A stretch of 64,000 bases of DNA from an uncultured Syntrophobacterales bacterium (GTDB lineage Bacteria; Desulfobacterota; Syntrophia; Syntrophales; UBA5619). The translations under genes and the position numbers were made by a program. The stretch lies in contig CAIYSL010000087.1 in NCBI GenBank assembly GCA_903928915.1, positions 1 through 64,000 on the forward strand, given 5' to 3'. This document shows positions 17,820 through 26,142 of the stretch, in pieces. A model generated the notes under the pieces. The model worked only from the letters and a program-made list of their open reading frames with translations. It ran no database searches and was not told the DNA's origin. Each line of letters begins with the position of its first letter. Within the stretch, counting starts at the first letter, position 1.

Positions 17820-19315
17820 TGGAGACCCTGATCCGGCCATGGCGGAGGGGAGATTTTCCGGCAGTGCGGAGGATTCTCTGGGAGTCATGGGTCGCCGCGT
17901 ACCAGCCCTTCATTCCCGCAGAGGACCTGCGCGCCTACTTCGCGGCAACGTACAATCTCGACGCCCTCGCCCGCCTGTATGACAATCCGCGCGTCCACGG
18001 GTTCATCGCCGAAGCGGACGGCGAGGCCGTGGGGTTTGGCCGGACGCAGTTTCACCTGAATGAAAACCGCTTGTACCTCGCCTCGCTGTACCTCCTGCCC
18101 TCCTTCCAGGGAAAGGGGATCGGCGGAGACCTGCTCAGGGCGGCGGAGGAGAATGCTCGGGCGTACGGTTTGGGCGAGCTCTGGGTCGGGGTGATGGTCA
18201 AGAACGAGGCGGCAGGCCGCTGGTACGCCAGGCGGGGCTTCCGCTTCATCCGGGAGGAGCCCTTCCGGATGGGACGGACGACCGTGGTCCACGTGATCGG
18301 CTCCAAGGCGGTCGTGGCGGCCGGAGAGGCCGACCTCCGGCAGCGGCTCACGGCAGTCTATCCCCGGGAGGGCGATGCCCCGCCGTTGGCAGCGGCGGCT
18401 GCCGCGCTTCTCCAGCGGCAGAAGGGGGAGTGGCCCGGGCTCGCCGACGGGTACACCGCCCTGGAGGCGGTTCGGTCGCGGGAGGTCCGGGGCGGGAGCT
18501 GGGCGGTGCAGGTTCAGTTCAACCCCCGGCGAAGCGTCAGCAGCGGCGCACGGCTCGACCCGGAATCGATTCGGAGCCGCCCCTGCTTTCTCTGCCGCGG
18601 GAATCTTCCTGCCCCGCAGAGGGCGATCCTGTACCGGGAGACGTACCTCATCCTGTGCAACCCGGTACCGGTGTTCCCGGGGCACCTCACTGTCGCCCAC
18701 CTCTGCCATCTTCCCCAGTCGCTTGCGGATCACCGGGAGATGTTCCTGCGGCTTGCAGCGGATTTCGGCCCGGGGCTGGTCTTACTGTACAACGGCCCGC
18801 GGTGCGGGGCTTCGGCGCCGGACCATCTCCACTTCCAGGCAGTCCCCGCGGGCCTGCTGCCGGCGGAGAGGGAGCTCCGGAATGCCGCCGGCGGAGCGGA
18901 GGTGAAGCGGTACGGCACGGCCGTCATCGGGGTTGCGGGGGGGATCGGCCGGGGGGCCGTCGTGGTCGAGGGAACGGCGGCAGCAGACACGGCCGCGGCG
19001 CTCGGCGAGGTGATCGCAGCGCTCGGCCGGACCGCGGCGCCGGATACGGAGCCGATGATGAACGTCCTGGCCACCCATTCCGGGGACGGCTGGCGGCTGA
19101 TGATCTTTCCGCGCCTGAAGCACCGCCCCGACGCCTACTTCCGTGAGGATGAAGGGAAGCTCTGCGTCAGCCCCGGGGCGGTGGAGATGGGCGGGGTGTT
19201 CGTCACCCACCGCGAGCAGGATTTTCAGGTCCTCGACGCGGCGCTGATCGGGGAGATCTACCGCGAGGTGGCCTTCGACGATGCGGCGGTCAAGGTCCTG
19301 GTCGCCTCGCTCTGA
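17819..19315 (+). CDS. GNAT acetyltransferase fused to DUF4922 (HIT-like phosphorylase-type) domain
   Basis: 498 residues. The N-terminal 155 residues are a GNAT N-acetyltransferase with the acetyl-CoA loop seen as LLPSFQGKGIGGDLL. After a linker with a short Arg-rich region, residues about 240-498 match DUF4922, a HIT-superfamily relative of GDP-galactose/nucleotide phosphorylases. It shows a CFLCRGN zinc-like motif, NPVPVFPGHLTVAH and the HIT triad APDHLHFQA. The family is uncharacterised; nucleotide-sugar phosphorolysis or nucleotidyl transfer is inferred from the fold. It overlaps the glycosyltransferase stop by one base, so both are likely made in fixed ratio for one glycan or glycolipid pathway. 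Confidence 0.8.
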   Translation: METLIRPWRRGDFPAVRRILWESWVAAYQPFIPAEDLRAYFAATYNLDALARLYDNPRVHGFIAEADGEAVGFGRTQFHLNENRLYLASLYLLPSFQGKGIGGDLLRAAEENARAYGLGELWVGVMVKNEAAGRWYARRGFRFIREEPFRMGRTTVVHVIGSKAVVAAGEADLRQRLTAVYPREGDAPPLAAAAAALLQRQKGEWPGLADGYTALEAVRSREVRGGSWAVQVQFNPRRSVSSGARLDPESIRSRPCFLCRGNLPAPQRAILYRETYLILCNPVPVFPGHLTVAHLCHLPQSLADHREMFLRLAADFGPGLVLLYNGPRCGASAPDHLHFQAVPAGLLPAERELRNAAGGAEVKRYGTAVIGVAGGIGRGAVVVEGTAAADTAAALGEVIAALGRTAAPDTEPMMNVLATHSGDGWRLMIFPRLKHRPDAYFREDEGKLCVSPGAVEMGGVFVTHREQDFQVLDAALIGEIYREVAFDDAAVKVLVASL

Positions 19316-19345
19316 TTGCCGGAGGCGAGGCGGCCATCCGCAGGA

Positions 19346-19498
19346 TCAGGGCCAGTTCTTGACCACGTCGATGATGCCGAAATACTCGACGAAGAACAGG
19401 GCCACTGCGCTGATCATCGTGCCCAAGGCAAGGGCGATTACGAACTGGGCATATCCCTCGGGCCGCTGATCGTGATTGCCGGGTGTCTCTCCGGTCAT
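19346..19498 (-). CDS. Unrecognised 50-residue single-pass membrane protein
   Basis: A short reading frame from ATG 19498 with a very strong ribosome site (GGGGAGGAG about seven bases upstream). The product begins MTGETPGNHDQRPEGYAQ, then has one hydrophobic helix of about 25 residues (FVIALALGTMISAVALFFVE) and ends IDVVKNWP. The polar N-terminus and short tail suggest a small inner-membrane protein. It is in tandem with the DUF1460 gene (174 bases upstream on the same strand) and converges on the GNAT-DUF4922 gene. Function is unknown; the case rests on the ribosome site, clean helix and codon pattern. Confidence 0.6.
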   Translation of the reverse strand: MTGETPGNHDQRPEGYAQFVIALALGTMISAVALFFVEYFGIIDVVKNWP

Positions 19499-19671
19499 CT
19501 GTTGCTCCTCCCCTCTGCACGACATAGTCGATCATTCGCTCGTCGACCAACTCCCCCTGTCAGGGCCGGTGCCATAATGCGATGGCTAACGCCGGTTTTC
19601 CTCCGCCGCGCCGAGGCCGGGTCTCGCCCGATTCCTGCTCGCCACTCCGCCCGAAGCAGGCATCGGACGGT

Positions 19672-20466
19672 TCAATCCCCGTTCGTGACCACCCGGCCAA
19701 CGACAATCCCCCGCCGGGATTCACGCTCCGCGAGGTACTCCGCGAGGGTGGCTTCCGAAAGCAGGACCCGTCCCGCCGCGCTCGACGCGTGGAGGAGGCG
19801 GACCCGCTCGCCCCGGCGGACGGCAAACCCTGCATGGCACACGTCGATCCCCTCATCGTCCGTGGCGATCGCGACGATGTCTCCGTCGGCGATCCGGCTC
19901 TGGTGCGCGGGGAGAGAGGCCTCCGGGATGAAGAAAAGCGGGCGGCGCGAGCAGGTCCACTCGGCACAGCGCAGCCGGTGGAAGACAGCGCGGTCGGCCA
20001 GCGCGGGGTTCGCCGCGCGGCGGTCGGTGAGCGCATGGAACCGCTTGGGGAAGGGTATGCCGCCGATCGCCGCGGTGACGTCCCGGACGATCCCCTTGCG
20101 AGCACCATCGTACAGCCAGTCGGTGAAGTAGTGGAGCCGCGAGGCATAGCCGTCCAGCCGGCCGCGGCGGTATCGGATCCGTTTCAGTGCGACGAGATAG
20201 TCGGCGAAGTTCCGCTTGCCGGCGCGGATGAGGCTGGCCAGGACGATCGCGTTTTCCACGAAGGTCACGCAGTCGAAGCTGCGCAGGTTGACGACGAGTT
20301 GCTCCGGCCCCTCCTGCTCCAGCGTCGCCGCTTCGTAGGGGGCGCCGAGGAAGCGCTCCCCGACCTCGACGATGAGCGCGGGAATGGGCTTTGCACGGTC
20401 TCCCCGGTCCCGGGCCGAACGGAGCAGCTCCTCGCAGATTGCGCGGTCTTCAGGCAGATGGATCAC
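19672..20466 (-). CDS. DUF1460 amidase/peptidase-like protein (NlpC/P60-related fold)
   Basis: 264 residues. The DUF1460 signature is clear: LRSFDCVTFVENAIVLA (candidate catalytic Cys), NFADYLVALKRIRYRRG, YASRLHYFTDWLYD and a late DVCHAGFAV (candidate catalytic His). DUF1460 proteins share the NlpC/P60 papain-like fold and at least one structurally studied member resembles cell-wall amidases; N-acetylmuramoyl-L-alanine amidase activity is the usual annotation. No signal peptide is obvious from the chosen GTG start (20466, preceded by GGAGG), which is odd for a wall enzyme and could mean recycling of muropeptides in the cytoplasm. Confidence 0.8.
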   Translation of the reverse strand: MIHLPEDRAICEELLRSARDRGDRAKPIPALIVEVGERFLGAPYEAATLEQEGPEQLVVNLRSFDCVTFVENAIVLASLIRAGKRNFADYLVALKRIRYRRGRLDGYASRLHYFTDWLYDGARKGIVRDVTAAIGGIPFPKRFHALTDRRAANPALADRAVFHRLRCAEWTCSRRPLFFIPEASLPAHQSRIADGDIVAIATDDEGIDVCHAGFAVRRGERVRLLHASSAAGRVLLSEATLAEYLAERESRRGIVVGRVVTNGD

Positions 20467-20520
20467 TCGGCCTCCGGGAATCGTCGGGGCTGCTCGTGCA
20501 CCCCTGAAATCGATAGTTGC

Positions 20521-20570
20521 CTCCGCGGGGAGGGTTTACCATAAACCATACCACAAAGTGCCCCGCGGAG
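20521..20570. repeat. Nested inverted repeat between divergent genes
   Basis: A perfect 10-bp GC-rich arm (20521-20530) pairs with 20561-20570. Inside the 30-base loop is a second dyad, GGTTTA-CCA-TAAACC (20533-20547). It lies in the divergent region between the DUF1460 gene and the MoxR operon, which also has a GTGGAA-ATG-TTCCAC dyad at 20633-20647. There is no T-run, so I read it as a possible operator or structured leader, not a terminator. Confidence 0.5.
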
Positions 20571-20682
20571 ACAAAGGGCGAGGAAAGCGAATCGGCTGAA
20601 TGGCTTCGCTGCCGGGGGTGGCGCAAATTGCAGTGGAAATGTTCCACAGGATTCGGTAAAACACAAGCCAGGGGAGGTGCCG

Positions 20683-21534
20683 ATGGGGATTTTGGATGAA
20701 TCGTGCCGGTTTCGGGGCGGGGCGAAGTACGTCCTCGATGACGAGCTGGCGAAGATCGTGGACGTGTCGATGGCCCTGGAGATGCCGCTCCTGCTCAAGG
20801 GCGAGCCCGGCACGGGCAAGACGATGCTCGCCCATGCGATCGCCGAGAGCCTTGCCATGCCGCTGATCGTCCTGAACGTCAAGTCGAGCATGAAGCTCCT
20901 GGACGCCCTCTATCAATACGACACACTGACCCGCCTGAACGACAGCCGCTTCGGCGATTCAAAGCGCGACGTGAGCAACATCGAGGAGTACATCCGGATG
21001 GGGAAGATCGGCCAGGCCTTCGTTGCCGAGACCCGGACGGTGCTCCTGATCGACGAGATCGACAAGGCCGACGCGGACTTCCAGGACGACATGCTCGACG
21101 TCCTCGACCAGATGCAGTTCGACATCATCGAGATCGACAAGACCGTCTGCGCCCGCCACCGGCCCGTGATCATCATCACCTCCAACGCCAAGAAAGACCT
21201 CTCCGACCCCTTCCTCGGCCGCTGCAACTTCCACCACATCGCCTTCCCCGACCCGGAGATGATGCGGATGATCCTCGCCGTCCATTTCCCCGACCTCCCC
21301 GAACGGCTGGCCAGGGCCTCGCTTGCCGCCTTCTACCGCCTGCGCGAGTTTCGGGGGGTCGAGAAGAAGCCGGCCACGCGGGAGTTGATCAACTGGGTCC
21401 GGGCCCTCCGATGCGATCCCGACTTCGACGTCTCTTCACTCGACGGCGGCGAGCTCCCGTACCTCGGGGTGCTGTTCAAGAAGAGCCTGGATATGAACCT
21501 GGCGCTCCAGCAGGCGGGCCGCGTCCGGAAGTAG
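20683..21534 (+). CDS. MoxR-family AAA+ ATPase
   Basis: 283 residues. Walker A GEPGTGKT (about 40-47), Walker B VLLIDEIDKAD, sensor 1 IIITSNAKKDLSD and arginine-finger region FLGRCNFHHI place it in the MoxR branch of AAA+ ATPases. These act with vWA-domain partners as chaperones that activate or insert cofactors into enzyme complexes. ATG 20683 is preceded by AGGGGAGG. The vWA gene follows 145 bases downstream on the same strand, making the usual MoxR-vWA couple. The client is unknown; the genes next to it are a nickel regulon and cell-wall enzymes. Confidence 0.88.
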   Translation: MGILDESCRFRGGAKYVLDDELAKIVDVSMALEMPLLLKGEPGTGKTMLAHAIAESLAMPLIVLNVKSSMKLLDALYQYDTLTRLNDSRFGDSKRDVSNIEEYIRMGKIGQAFVAETRTVLLIDEIDKADADFQDDMLDVLDQMQFDIIEIDKTVCARHRPVIIITSNAKKDLSDPFLGRCNFHHIAFPDPEMMRMILAVHFPDLPERLARASLAAFYRLREFRGVEKKPATRELINWVRALRCDPDFDVSSLDGGELPYLGVLFKKSLDMNLALQQAGRVRK

Positions 21535-21679
21535 CGGAGGCCGTCCCGCCGCCGCCCGATCCATCGTTCGGGGCAGGCCACTCCGGTATCCGGCCTGAAC
21601 CGCTCTGGACGCCGGCTTTCGCCGCGTGACGGCGGAGAAGACTTCCCGCTCATTGCCGAACCGATAAAGGCACAACACC

Positions 21680-22873
21680 GTGTTTGTCCGCTTCTTCTAC
21701 CTGCTCCGCGAGCAGGGGGTCCCCGTCACCCCCACCTCATTCCTCCGCCTGCAGAAGGCCCTCTCCCTGGGGCTGATCGGGTCGGTAGACGACTTCTACA
21801 CGGCGGCACGTTCGATCCTCGTGAAGAGCGAACGGTACTTCGACACCTACGACCAGCTCTTCGCGCAGTATTTCCGCGGCGCGCAGTCAAACACTTTGGA
21901 GGGCTTCGAGCTCGACGCGATCGCCCGGGCGCTCCTCGAAGAGTGGCTGAAGAATCCGCAGGAGCTCGCCGACGCGTTCGGCCTCGACGAAACACAGCTT
22001 GCGCAGTTCACGCCCGAGGAGCTGATCGAGTACTTTCTCGCCCGGCTCAAGGATCAGGACGGCGAGCACCACGGCGGTAACCGCTGGATCGGAACCGGAG
22101 GGACCTCTCCGGTCGGCCATTCCGGATACCACCCCGGCGGGTTGCGCGTGGGCGGTTCCTCCCGCAACAAGTCAGCGGTGAAGGTGGCGCTGGAGCGGCG
22201 TTACCGCGACTATAGCCAGCAGGGGCCCCTGACCGAGCTCCAGCTGGGGGAGGCGCTCAAGCGGCTCAGGCGGATGGTCCCCCACGGCCCGCAGGACGTG
22301 GTCAACATCGACCGGACGATCGCCGAGACGATGCGAAACGGCGGGGAGATCTCGATCGTCTTCGACCGCAGGCTCAGCGACCGCCTGAAGGTCGTCTTGA
22401 TGATCGACAACGGCGGCTGGTCGATGGACCCCTACGTGGAGGTCGTCCAGACCCTGTTCAACTACACCCGCTCCCAGTTCAAGGACCTCAAAATCTACTA
22501 TTTCCACAACACCATCTACCACCGCGTCTGGGCGGACCCCCAGCGCCACCTGAAGCCGACGACGCTCGAGGAGCTCAGCCGGCGCGACCCGGAGACCCGC
22601 CTGATCATCGTGGGCGACGCGGCGATGGCCCCCTACGAGCTTCGGGGGGCGGACGGCTCCCTGTACCTGGGCCAGCGCGACAGCGTCAGCAGCGAGGAGC
22701 GACTGAGGTCCCTCGCCCGGACCTTTCGCCACGCCATCTGGCTGAACCCCCAGACGGAGCAAGCCTGGGGCTCGGCCTGGACGATCGGGGCGATCGGGCA
22801 GATCTTCCCGATGTTCGAGCTCAGCCTCGACGGCCTGGAAAAGGCGGTCCGGCAGTTGATGCGGCGGCACTGA
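21680..22873 (+). CDS. CoxE-like vWA-domain protein, MoxR partner
   Basis: 397 residues starting at GTG 21680 (weak ribosome site). The N-terminal 140 residues are helical (FLRLQKALSLGLIGSVDDFY and similar to CoxE-type proteins), a Gly-rich linker follows (GNRWIGTGGTSPVGHSGYHP), and the vWA domain runs from about residue 235. Its metal-site motif reads MIDNGGWSM where the canonical MIDAS is DXSXS, so the first Ser is replaced by Gly and divalent-metal binding may be altered. It likely recruits substrates to the neighbouring MoxR ATPase, as shown for RavA-ViaA and CbbQ-CbbO type pairs. Confidence 0.85.
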   Translation: MFVRFFYLLREQGVPVTPTSFLRLQKALSLGLIGSVDDFYTAARSILVKSERYFDTYDQLFAQYFRGAQSNTLEGFELDAIARALLEEWLKNPQELADAFGLDETQLAQFTPEELIEYFLARLKDQDGEHHGGNRWIGTGGTSPVGHSGYHPGGLRVGGSSRNKSAVKVALERRYRDYSQQGPLTELQLGEALKRLRRMVPHGPQDVVNIDRTIAETMRNGGEISIVFDRRLSDRLKVVLMIDNGGWSMDPYVEVVQTLFNYTRSQFKDLKIYYFHNTIYHRVWADPQRHLKPTTLEELSRRDPETRLIIVGDAAMAPYELRGADGSLYLGQRDSVSSEERLRSLARTFRHAIWLNPQTEQAWGSAWTIGAIGQIFPMFELSLDGLEKAVRQLMRRH

Positions 22874-22888
22874 GAGGGAAAAAATGAC

Positions 22889-22916
22889 TTGACAGAATAT
22901 CCGGCTGTGCTACAAA
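22889..22916 (+). promoter_or_regulatory. Putative promoter of the nikR operon
   Basis: TTGACA (22889-22894), 16-base spacer, TACAAA (22911-22916), 30 bases before the nikR start. I could not find a convincing NikR-type dyad here. Confidence 0.6.
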
Positions 22917-22945
22917 CAAAAAAAACGTGATACGGCGGTCTGAAG

Positions 22946-23362
22946 ATGTCGGAGCTGGCTCGTTTCGGGGTTTCGCTGGAAAAGACGCTCCTGGACAGGT
23001 TCGATCAACTGATCGGGAAGCAGCAGTACACCAACCGCTCGGAGGCCCTGCGGGACCTGATCCGGCGGGAGCTGGTCCAGCGGCAGTGGCAGGAGGGGAG
23101 CGACGTGGCGGGCGCGATCACCCTGATCTACGACCACCACAGGCGGGATGTGATCAGCAGGGTGACCGACACCCAGCACGACTTCCAGGAGGTGATCATC
23201 TCGACCCAGCACATCCACCTGGACCACCATAACTGCCTGGAGATCGTGGCTGCCCGGGGGAAAGCGGAAAAGGTCCAGCGGCTTGCCGACGCGCTCCGGG
23301 CGATCAAGGGGGTGCGCCACACGACCCTCAGCATGTCCAGCACGGGGCGGGAGATCGAGTAG
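22946..23362 (+). CDS. nikR: Nickel-responsive transcriptional regulator NikR
   Basis: 138 residues, normal NikR length. The N-terminal ribbon-helix-helix DNA-binding region reads MSELARFGVSLEKTLLDRFD with NRSEALRDLIRRE. The C-terminal ACT-like metal domain carries the nickel ligands in ISTQHIHLDHHNCLEI (His-X-His and Cys) plus an upstream His (TQHDF). It represses nickel uptake when nickel is replete. It is first in a run of same-strand genes leading to a nickel-type ECF transporter, so autoregulation of the locus is likely. Confidence 0.95.
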   Translation: MSELARFGVSLEKTLLDRFDQLIGKQQYTNRSEALRDLIRRELVQRQWQEGSDVAGAITLIYDHHRRDVISRVTDTQHDFQEVIISTQHIHLDHHNCLEIVAARGKAEKVQRLADALRAIKGVRHTTLSMSSTGREIE

Positions 23363-23440
23363 GCGGTATTATTTTTTTGTTAATGGGTGCTACGAAATGT
23401 TAATTCATGGCATTGATGCCGACGGGGAAGGAGCGGTAAG

Positions 23441-24232
23441 ATGGGGCAGCGTGCAGTCAGACGGGCAGTAGCAGGTGCGGTTTTCGGGGTGGCTCTTCTC
23501 CTTTCGGCGGTTGCCTGGGGATCCCACCCGCTGATCACCGACGATGCGGAAACCCAGGGAAAAGGGAAGTTCCAGGTGGAGGTCAACGGCCAGTACGACT
23601 CCGACCGGGAGACGGTTGACGGCGTCTCTGTCAATGAGCGGGGCACGCAGATCGCGACGATCCTCTCCTACGGCCTGACCGATACCGTCGATTTGGTCCT
23701 CGGCCTTCCCTACCAGTGGCGCAAGATCACGGAGGACGATGTCACCGTCTCCGACGAACGGGGGATAGGCGACGCGACCTTCGAGGTCAAGTGGCGGTTC
23801 TTCGAGAAGGACGGGCTGATGCTGGCGCTCAAGCCGGGGGTGATCCTGCCGACCGGCAGCGAATCGCGGGGTCTCGGCGCGGGCAGGGTCGGATACCAGG
23901 CCTTCCTGATCGGCACGAAGATAGCCGACCCCTGGGAGTTCCATGCGAACCTGGGCTACATCGGAAACGCCAACAAGGTGGATGAGCGCCGGGACATCTG
24001 GCACGCGTCCCTTGCCGCGGAGTACGAGCTCATCGAGAATCTGGAGTTGGTGGGGAACATCGGGATCGAACGGAACCGGGACAAGGCGGGAAGCGGGCAT
24101 CCCGCCTTCCTCCTGGGCGGTTTCGAATACGAAGTCGCGGAGAGCGTCTCGCTGAGCCTCGGCGTGAAGTACGGGCTGACCGCCGCCGAAACGGACTGGT
24201 CGCTCCTGGCCGGGGTGGCGTTCCGGTTTTAG
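23441..24232 (+). CDS. Outer-membrane beta-barrel protein of the nickel operon
   Basis: 263 residues with a signal peptide (cleavage near AWGSHP). The mature part has alternating hydrophobic/polar strands ending in a C-terminal aromatic residue (VAFRF), typical of outer-membrane barrels. It resembles the 'transporter/phenol MetA-like' barrel proteins. It begins HPLITDDAETQGKGKFQVEV. Position between nikR and nikMN suggests passage of nickel or a nickel chelate across the outer membrane; this is inferred from location only. The 78-base gap before it contains two TGTTAAT copies 20 bases apart (23378 and 23398). Confidence 0.7.
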   Translation: MGQRAVRRAVAGAVFGVALLLSAVAWGSHPLITDDAETQGKGKFQVEVNGQYDSDRETVDGVSVNERGTQIATILSYGLTDTVDLVLGLPYQWRKITEDDVTVSDERGIGDATFEVKWRFFEKDGLMLALKPGVILPTGSESRGLGAGRVGYQAFLIGTKIADPWEFHANLGYIGNANKVDERRDIWHASLAAEYELIENLELVGNIGIERNRDKAGSGHPAFLLGGFEYEVAESVSLSLGVKYGLTAAETDWSLLAGVAFRF

Positions 24233-24250
24233 CGAAAAGGAAAAACGAGC

Positions 24251-25291
24251 ATGCATATGGCCGATGCCCTGCTCTCCCCTGCCGTGGGGACGACGTTGTG
24301 GGCCGGGACCGCAGCGATCACCGGGTTCGCGTCCCACAGGCTGAAGAAACAGATCGACGACAGGACGATCCCCCTGATGGGGGTTCTGGGCGCCTTCATC
24401 TTCGCCAGCCAGATGATCAATTTCACGATCCCGGGGACGGGGTCGAGCGGGCATCTGGGCGGCGGGATGATCCTGGCCGTGCTTCTGGGCCCGCATGCCG
24501 CCTTTCTCGTGATGGCCTCGGTGCTGACGGTCCAGGCGCTCTTCTTCGCCGACGGCGGGCTCCTCGCCCTGGGATGCAACGTCTGGAACCTGGGGGTCTA
24601 CCCCTGCTATCTCGTCTACCCCTTCCTCTACAAGCCCCTGGCCGGCGGCGGAAAGAGCCCGGGACGCGTCCTTACGGCATCCGTCGTGAGTGCTGCCGTG
24701 GCTCTCCAGCTCGGGGCATTCTCGGTGGTCCTGGAGACGCTCCTGTCCGGGAAGAGCGAACTGCCCTTCGAAGCCTTCCTCCTGCTGATGCAGCCGATTC
24801 ATCTGGTGATCGGGATCGTCGAGGGGTTCGTCACCGCGGGCGTGATCAATTATGTGCGGACCGCCCGGCCCGAGATCCTCGCAAGCATGGCGGCGTCGCG
24901 CCCCCTCGGCCGGGATGTCCAGCTGCGCAAGGTGTTGGCGACCTTCGCGGTCCTGGCCGTGGTCACCGGCGGGGTTCTCTCCTGGTTTGCCTCGACCCAT
25001 CCCGACGGCCTCGAATGGTCGATCCAACGGGTGACCGGCAGCGACTCTCTGCCCGAGGCGGGGCAGGGGATCGTGTCGGTGCTCAAGCGGTTCCAGGAGA
25101 AGACGGCCGTTCTCCCCGATTACAGCTTCGCCCCGGCAGGGAATGAAGCGCAGAAGGCGGAAGAGTCTCCGGCCTGGCCGATGGTCGACGGCGGGACTTC
25201 CGCGGCCGGGATCGTCGGCGCGGCGGTCGTCCTGGGGATGGTGCTGCTCGTCGGCCTCGGAATCCGGTCCTTCCGGGGAAGAAATTCCTGA
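24251..25291 (+). CDS. nikM: Nickel ECF transporter substrate-binding fusion NikMN
   Basis: 346 residues. It begins MHMADALLSP, whose N-terminal Met-His-Met forms the metal site in CbiM/NikM proteins, followed by the six- to seven-helix CbiM core (NQMINFTIPGTGSSGHLGG-type loop seen as INFTIPGTGSSGHLGGG). From about residue 225 a fused CbiN/NikN-like part has two further helices and the periplasmic loop STHPDGLEWS. It selects Ni(II) (or Co(II)) for import. NikR control and the larBCE genes elsewhere in the window favour nickel over cobalt. Confidence 0.92.
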   Translation: MHMADALLSPAVGTTLWAGTAAITGFASHRLKKQIDDRTIPLMGVLGAFIFASQMINFTIPGTGSSGHLGGGMILAVLLGPHAAFLVMASVLTVQALFFADGGLLALGCNVWNLGVYPCYLVYPFLYKPLAGGGKSPGRVLTASVVSAAVALQLGAFSVVLETLLSGKSELPFEAFLLLMQPIHLVIGIVEGFVTAGVINYVRTARPEILASMAASRPLGRDVQLRKVLATFAVLAVVTGGVLSWFASTHPDGLEWSIQRVTGSDSLPEAGQGIVSVLKRFQEKTAVLPDYSFAPAGNEAQKAEESPAWPMVDGGTSAAGIVGAAVVLGMVLLVGLGIRSFRGRNS

Positions 25292-25332
25292 AGGGATGAT
25301 GATGTGCAAGGATCCCGGAGGCGGTTGACGAG

Positions 25333-26142
25333 ATGACGTTCAACCGGAACTATTTCGACATCGGCCGGCTCGACCGGCTTGCCTACGGACGGACCTGGGT
25401 GCACCGCCTCGACCCGCGGTCCAAGGTGGTTGCCACGCTGCTGTACCTGCTCACCGTGGTATCGCTGCCGAAGTACGAGGTCGCGGCGCTTACTCCATTT
25501 TTCCTGTTTCCGGTGCTGCTGGCGGCGCTGGCCGGGATACCGGCCCGGTTCATCCTCAGGAAGATGCTGATCGTCTCGCCGTTCGCGATCGTGATCGGGA
25601 TTGCGAACCCCCTGCTGGACACCCGGACCGCCGTCGTGATCGCCGGGACGCCCCTGTCGGGCGGGCTCCTCTCCTTCTTCTCGATCCTGCTGAAGTTCGC
25701 CCTTACGGTCGGCACGACGCTCCTGCTGATCGCCACCACCTCCTTTCCCGGTGTCTGCCATGCCTTCCGCCGGCTCGGTGTTCCGTCGCTGTTTGTGTCG
25801 CAGCTTATGTTTCTGTACCGCTACCTCTTCGTGCTGATGGAGGAGGCGATGCGGATCGTCCGCGCCCGGGAGATGCGGTCGTTCGGGGCGCGGGGCGCCG
25901 AGATCCGGGTGTACGTGCGGCTCGTCGGGACCCTGTTCCTTCGGACGGTTGATCGGGCGGAGCGGATCTACGACGCCATGCTCTCGCGGGGATTCCAGGG
26001 AGACATCCCGACGCTCGGACGCTCCCGCATGGCGGCGGCCGATCTGCTCTTCGTGGCGACGACGGTCGGCTTCCTCGGGCTGTTCCGCTTTGTTCCCGTG
26101 ACCGAGGGCATCGGCCGCCTTGCCCAAGGGGTGTTGGGATGA
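25333..26142 (+). CDS. nikQ: Nickel ECF transporter T component (CbiQ/NikQ)
   Basis: 269 residues, integral membrane. The opening WVHRLDPRSKVVATLLYLL and the two coupling-helix motifs AREMRSFGARG and DAMLSRGFQGD match the ECF transmembrane T component, which links the substrate unit to the ATPases. It lies 42 bases after nikMN and overlaps nikO by four bases (ATGA). GGAGG precedes ATG 25333. Confidence 0.93.
   Translation: MTFNRNYFDIGRLDRLAYGRTWVHRLDPRSKVVATLLYLLTVVSLPKYEVAALTPFFLFPVLLAALAGIPARFILRKMLIVSPFAIVIGIANPLLDTRTAVVIAGTPLSGGLLSFFSILLKFALTVGTTLLLIATTSFPGVCHAFRRLGVPSLFVSQLMFLYRYLFVLMEEAMRIVRAREMRSFGARGAEIRVYVRLVGTLFLRTVDRAERIYDAMLSRGFQGDIPTLGRSRMAAADLLFVATTVGFLGLFRFVPVTEGIGRLAQGVLG

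Noticed and set aside
15783-17888. 701-residue open frame on the minus strand
   Set aside because: It is opposite the glycosyltransferase gene, has Arg/Pro/Gly-rich composition with no motif, and results from high GC at third codon positions.
23405-23416. GGCATTGATGCC as a NikR operator
   Set aside because: A 5-2-5 dyad is too short and unlike the long-spaced dyads NikR binds.
23405-25309. 634-residue minus-strand open frame
   Set aside because: Lies opposite the barrel protein and nikMN genes; no signal, domain or ribosome site.
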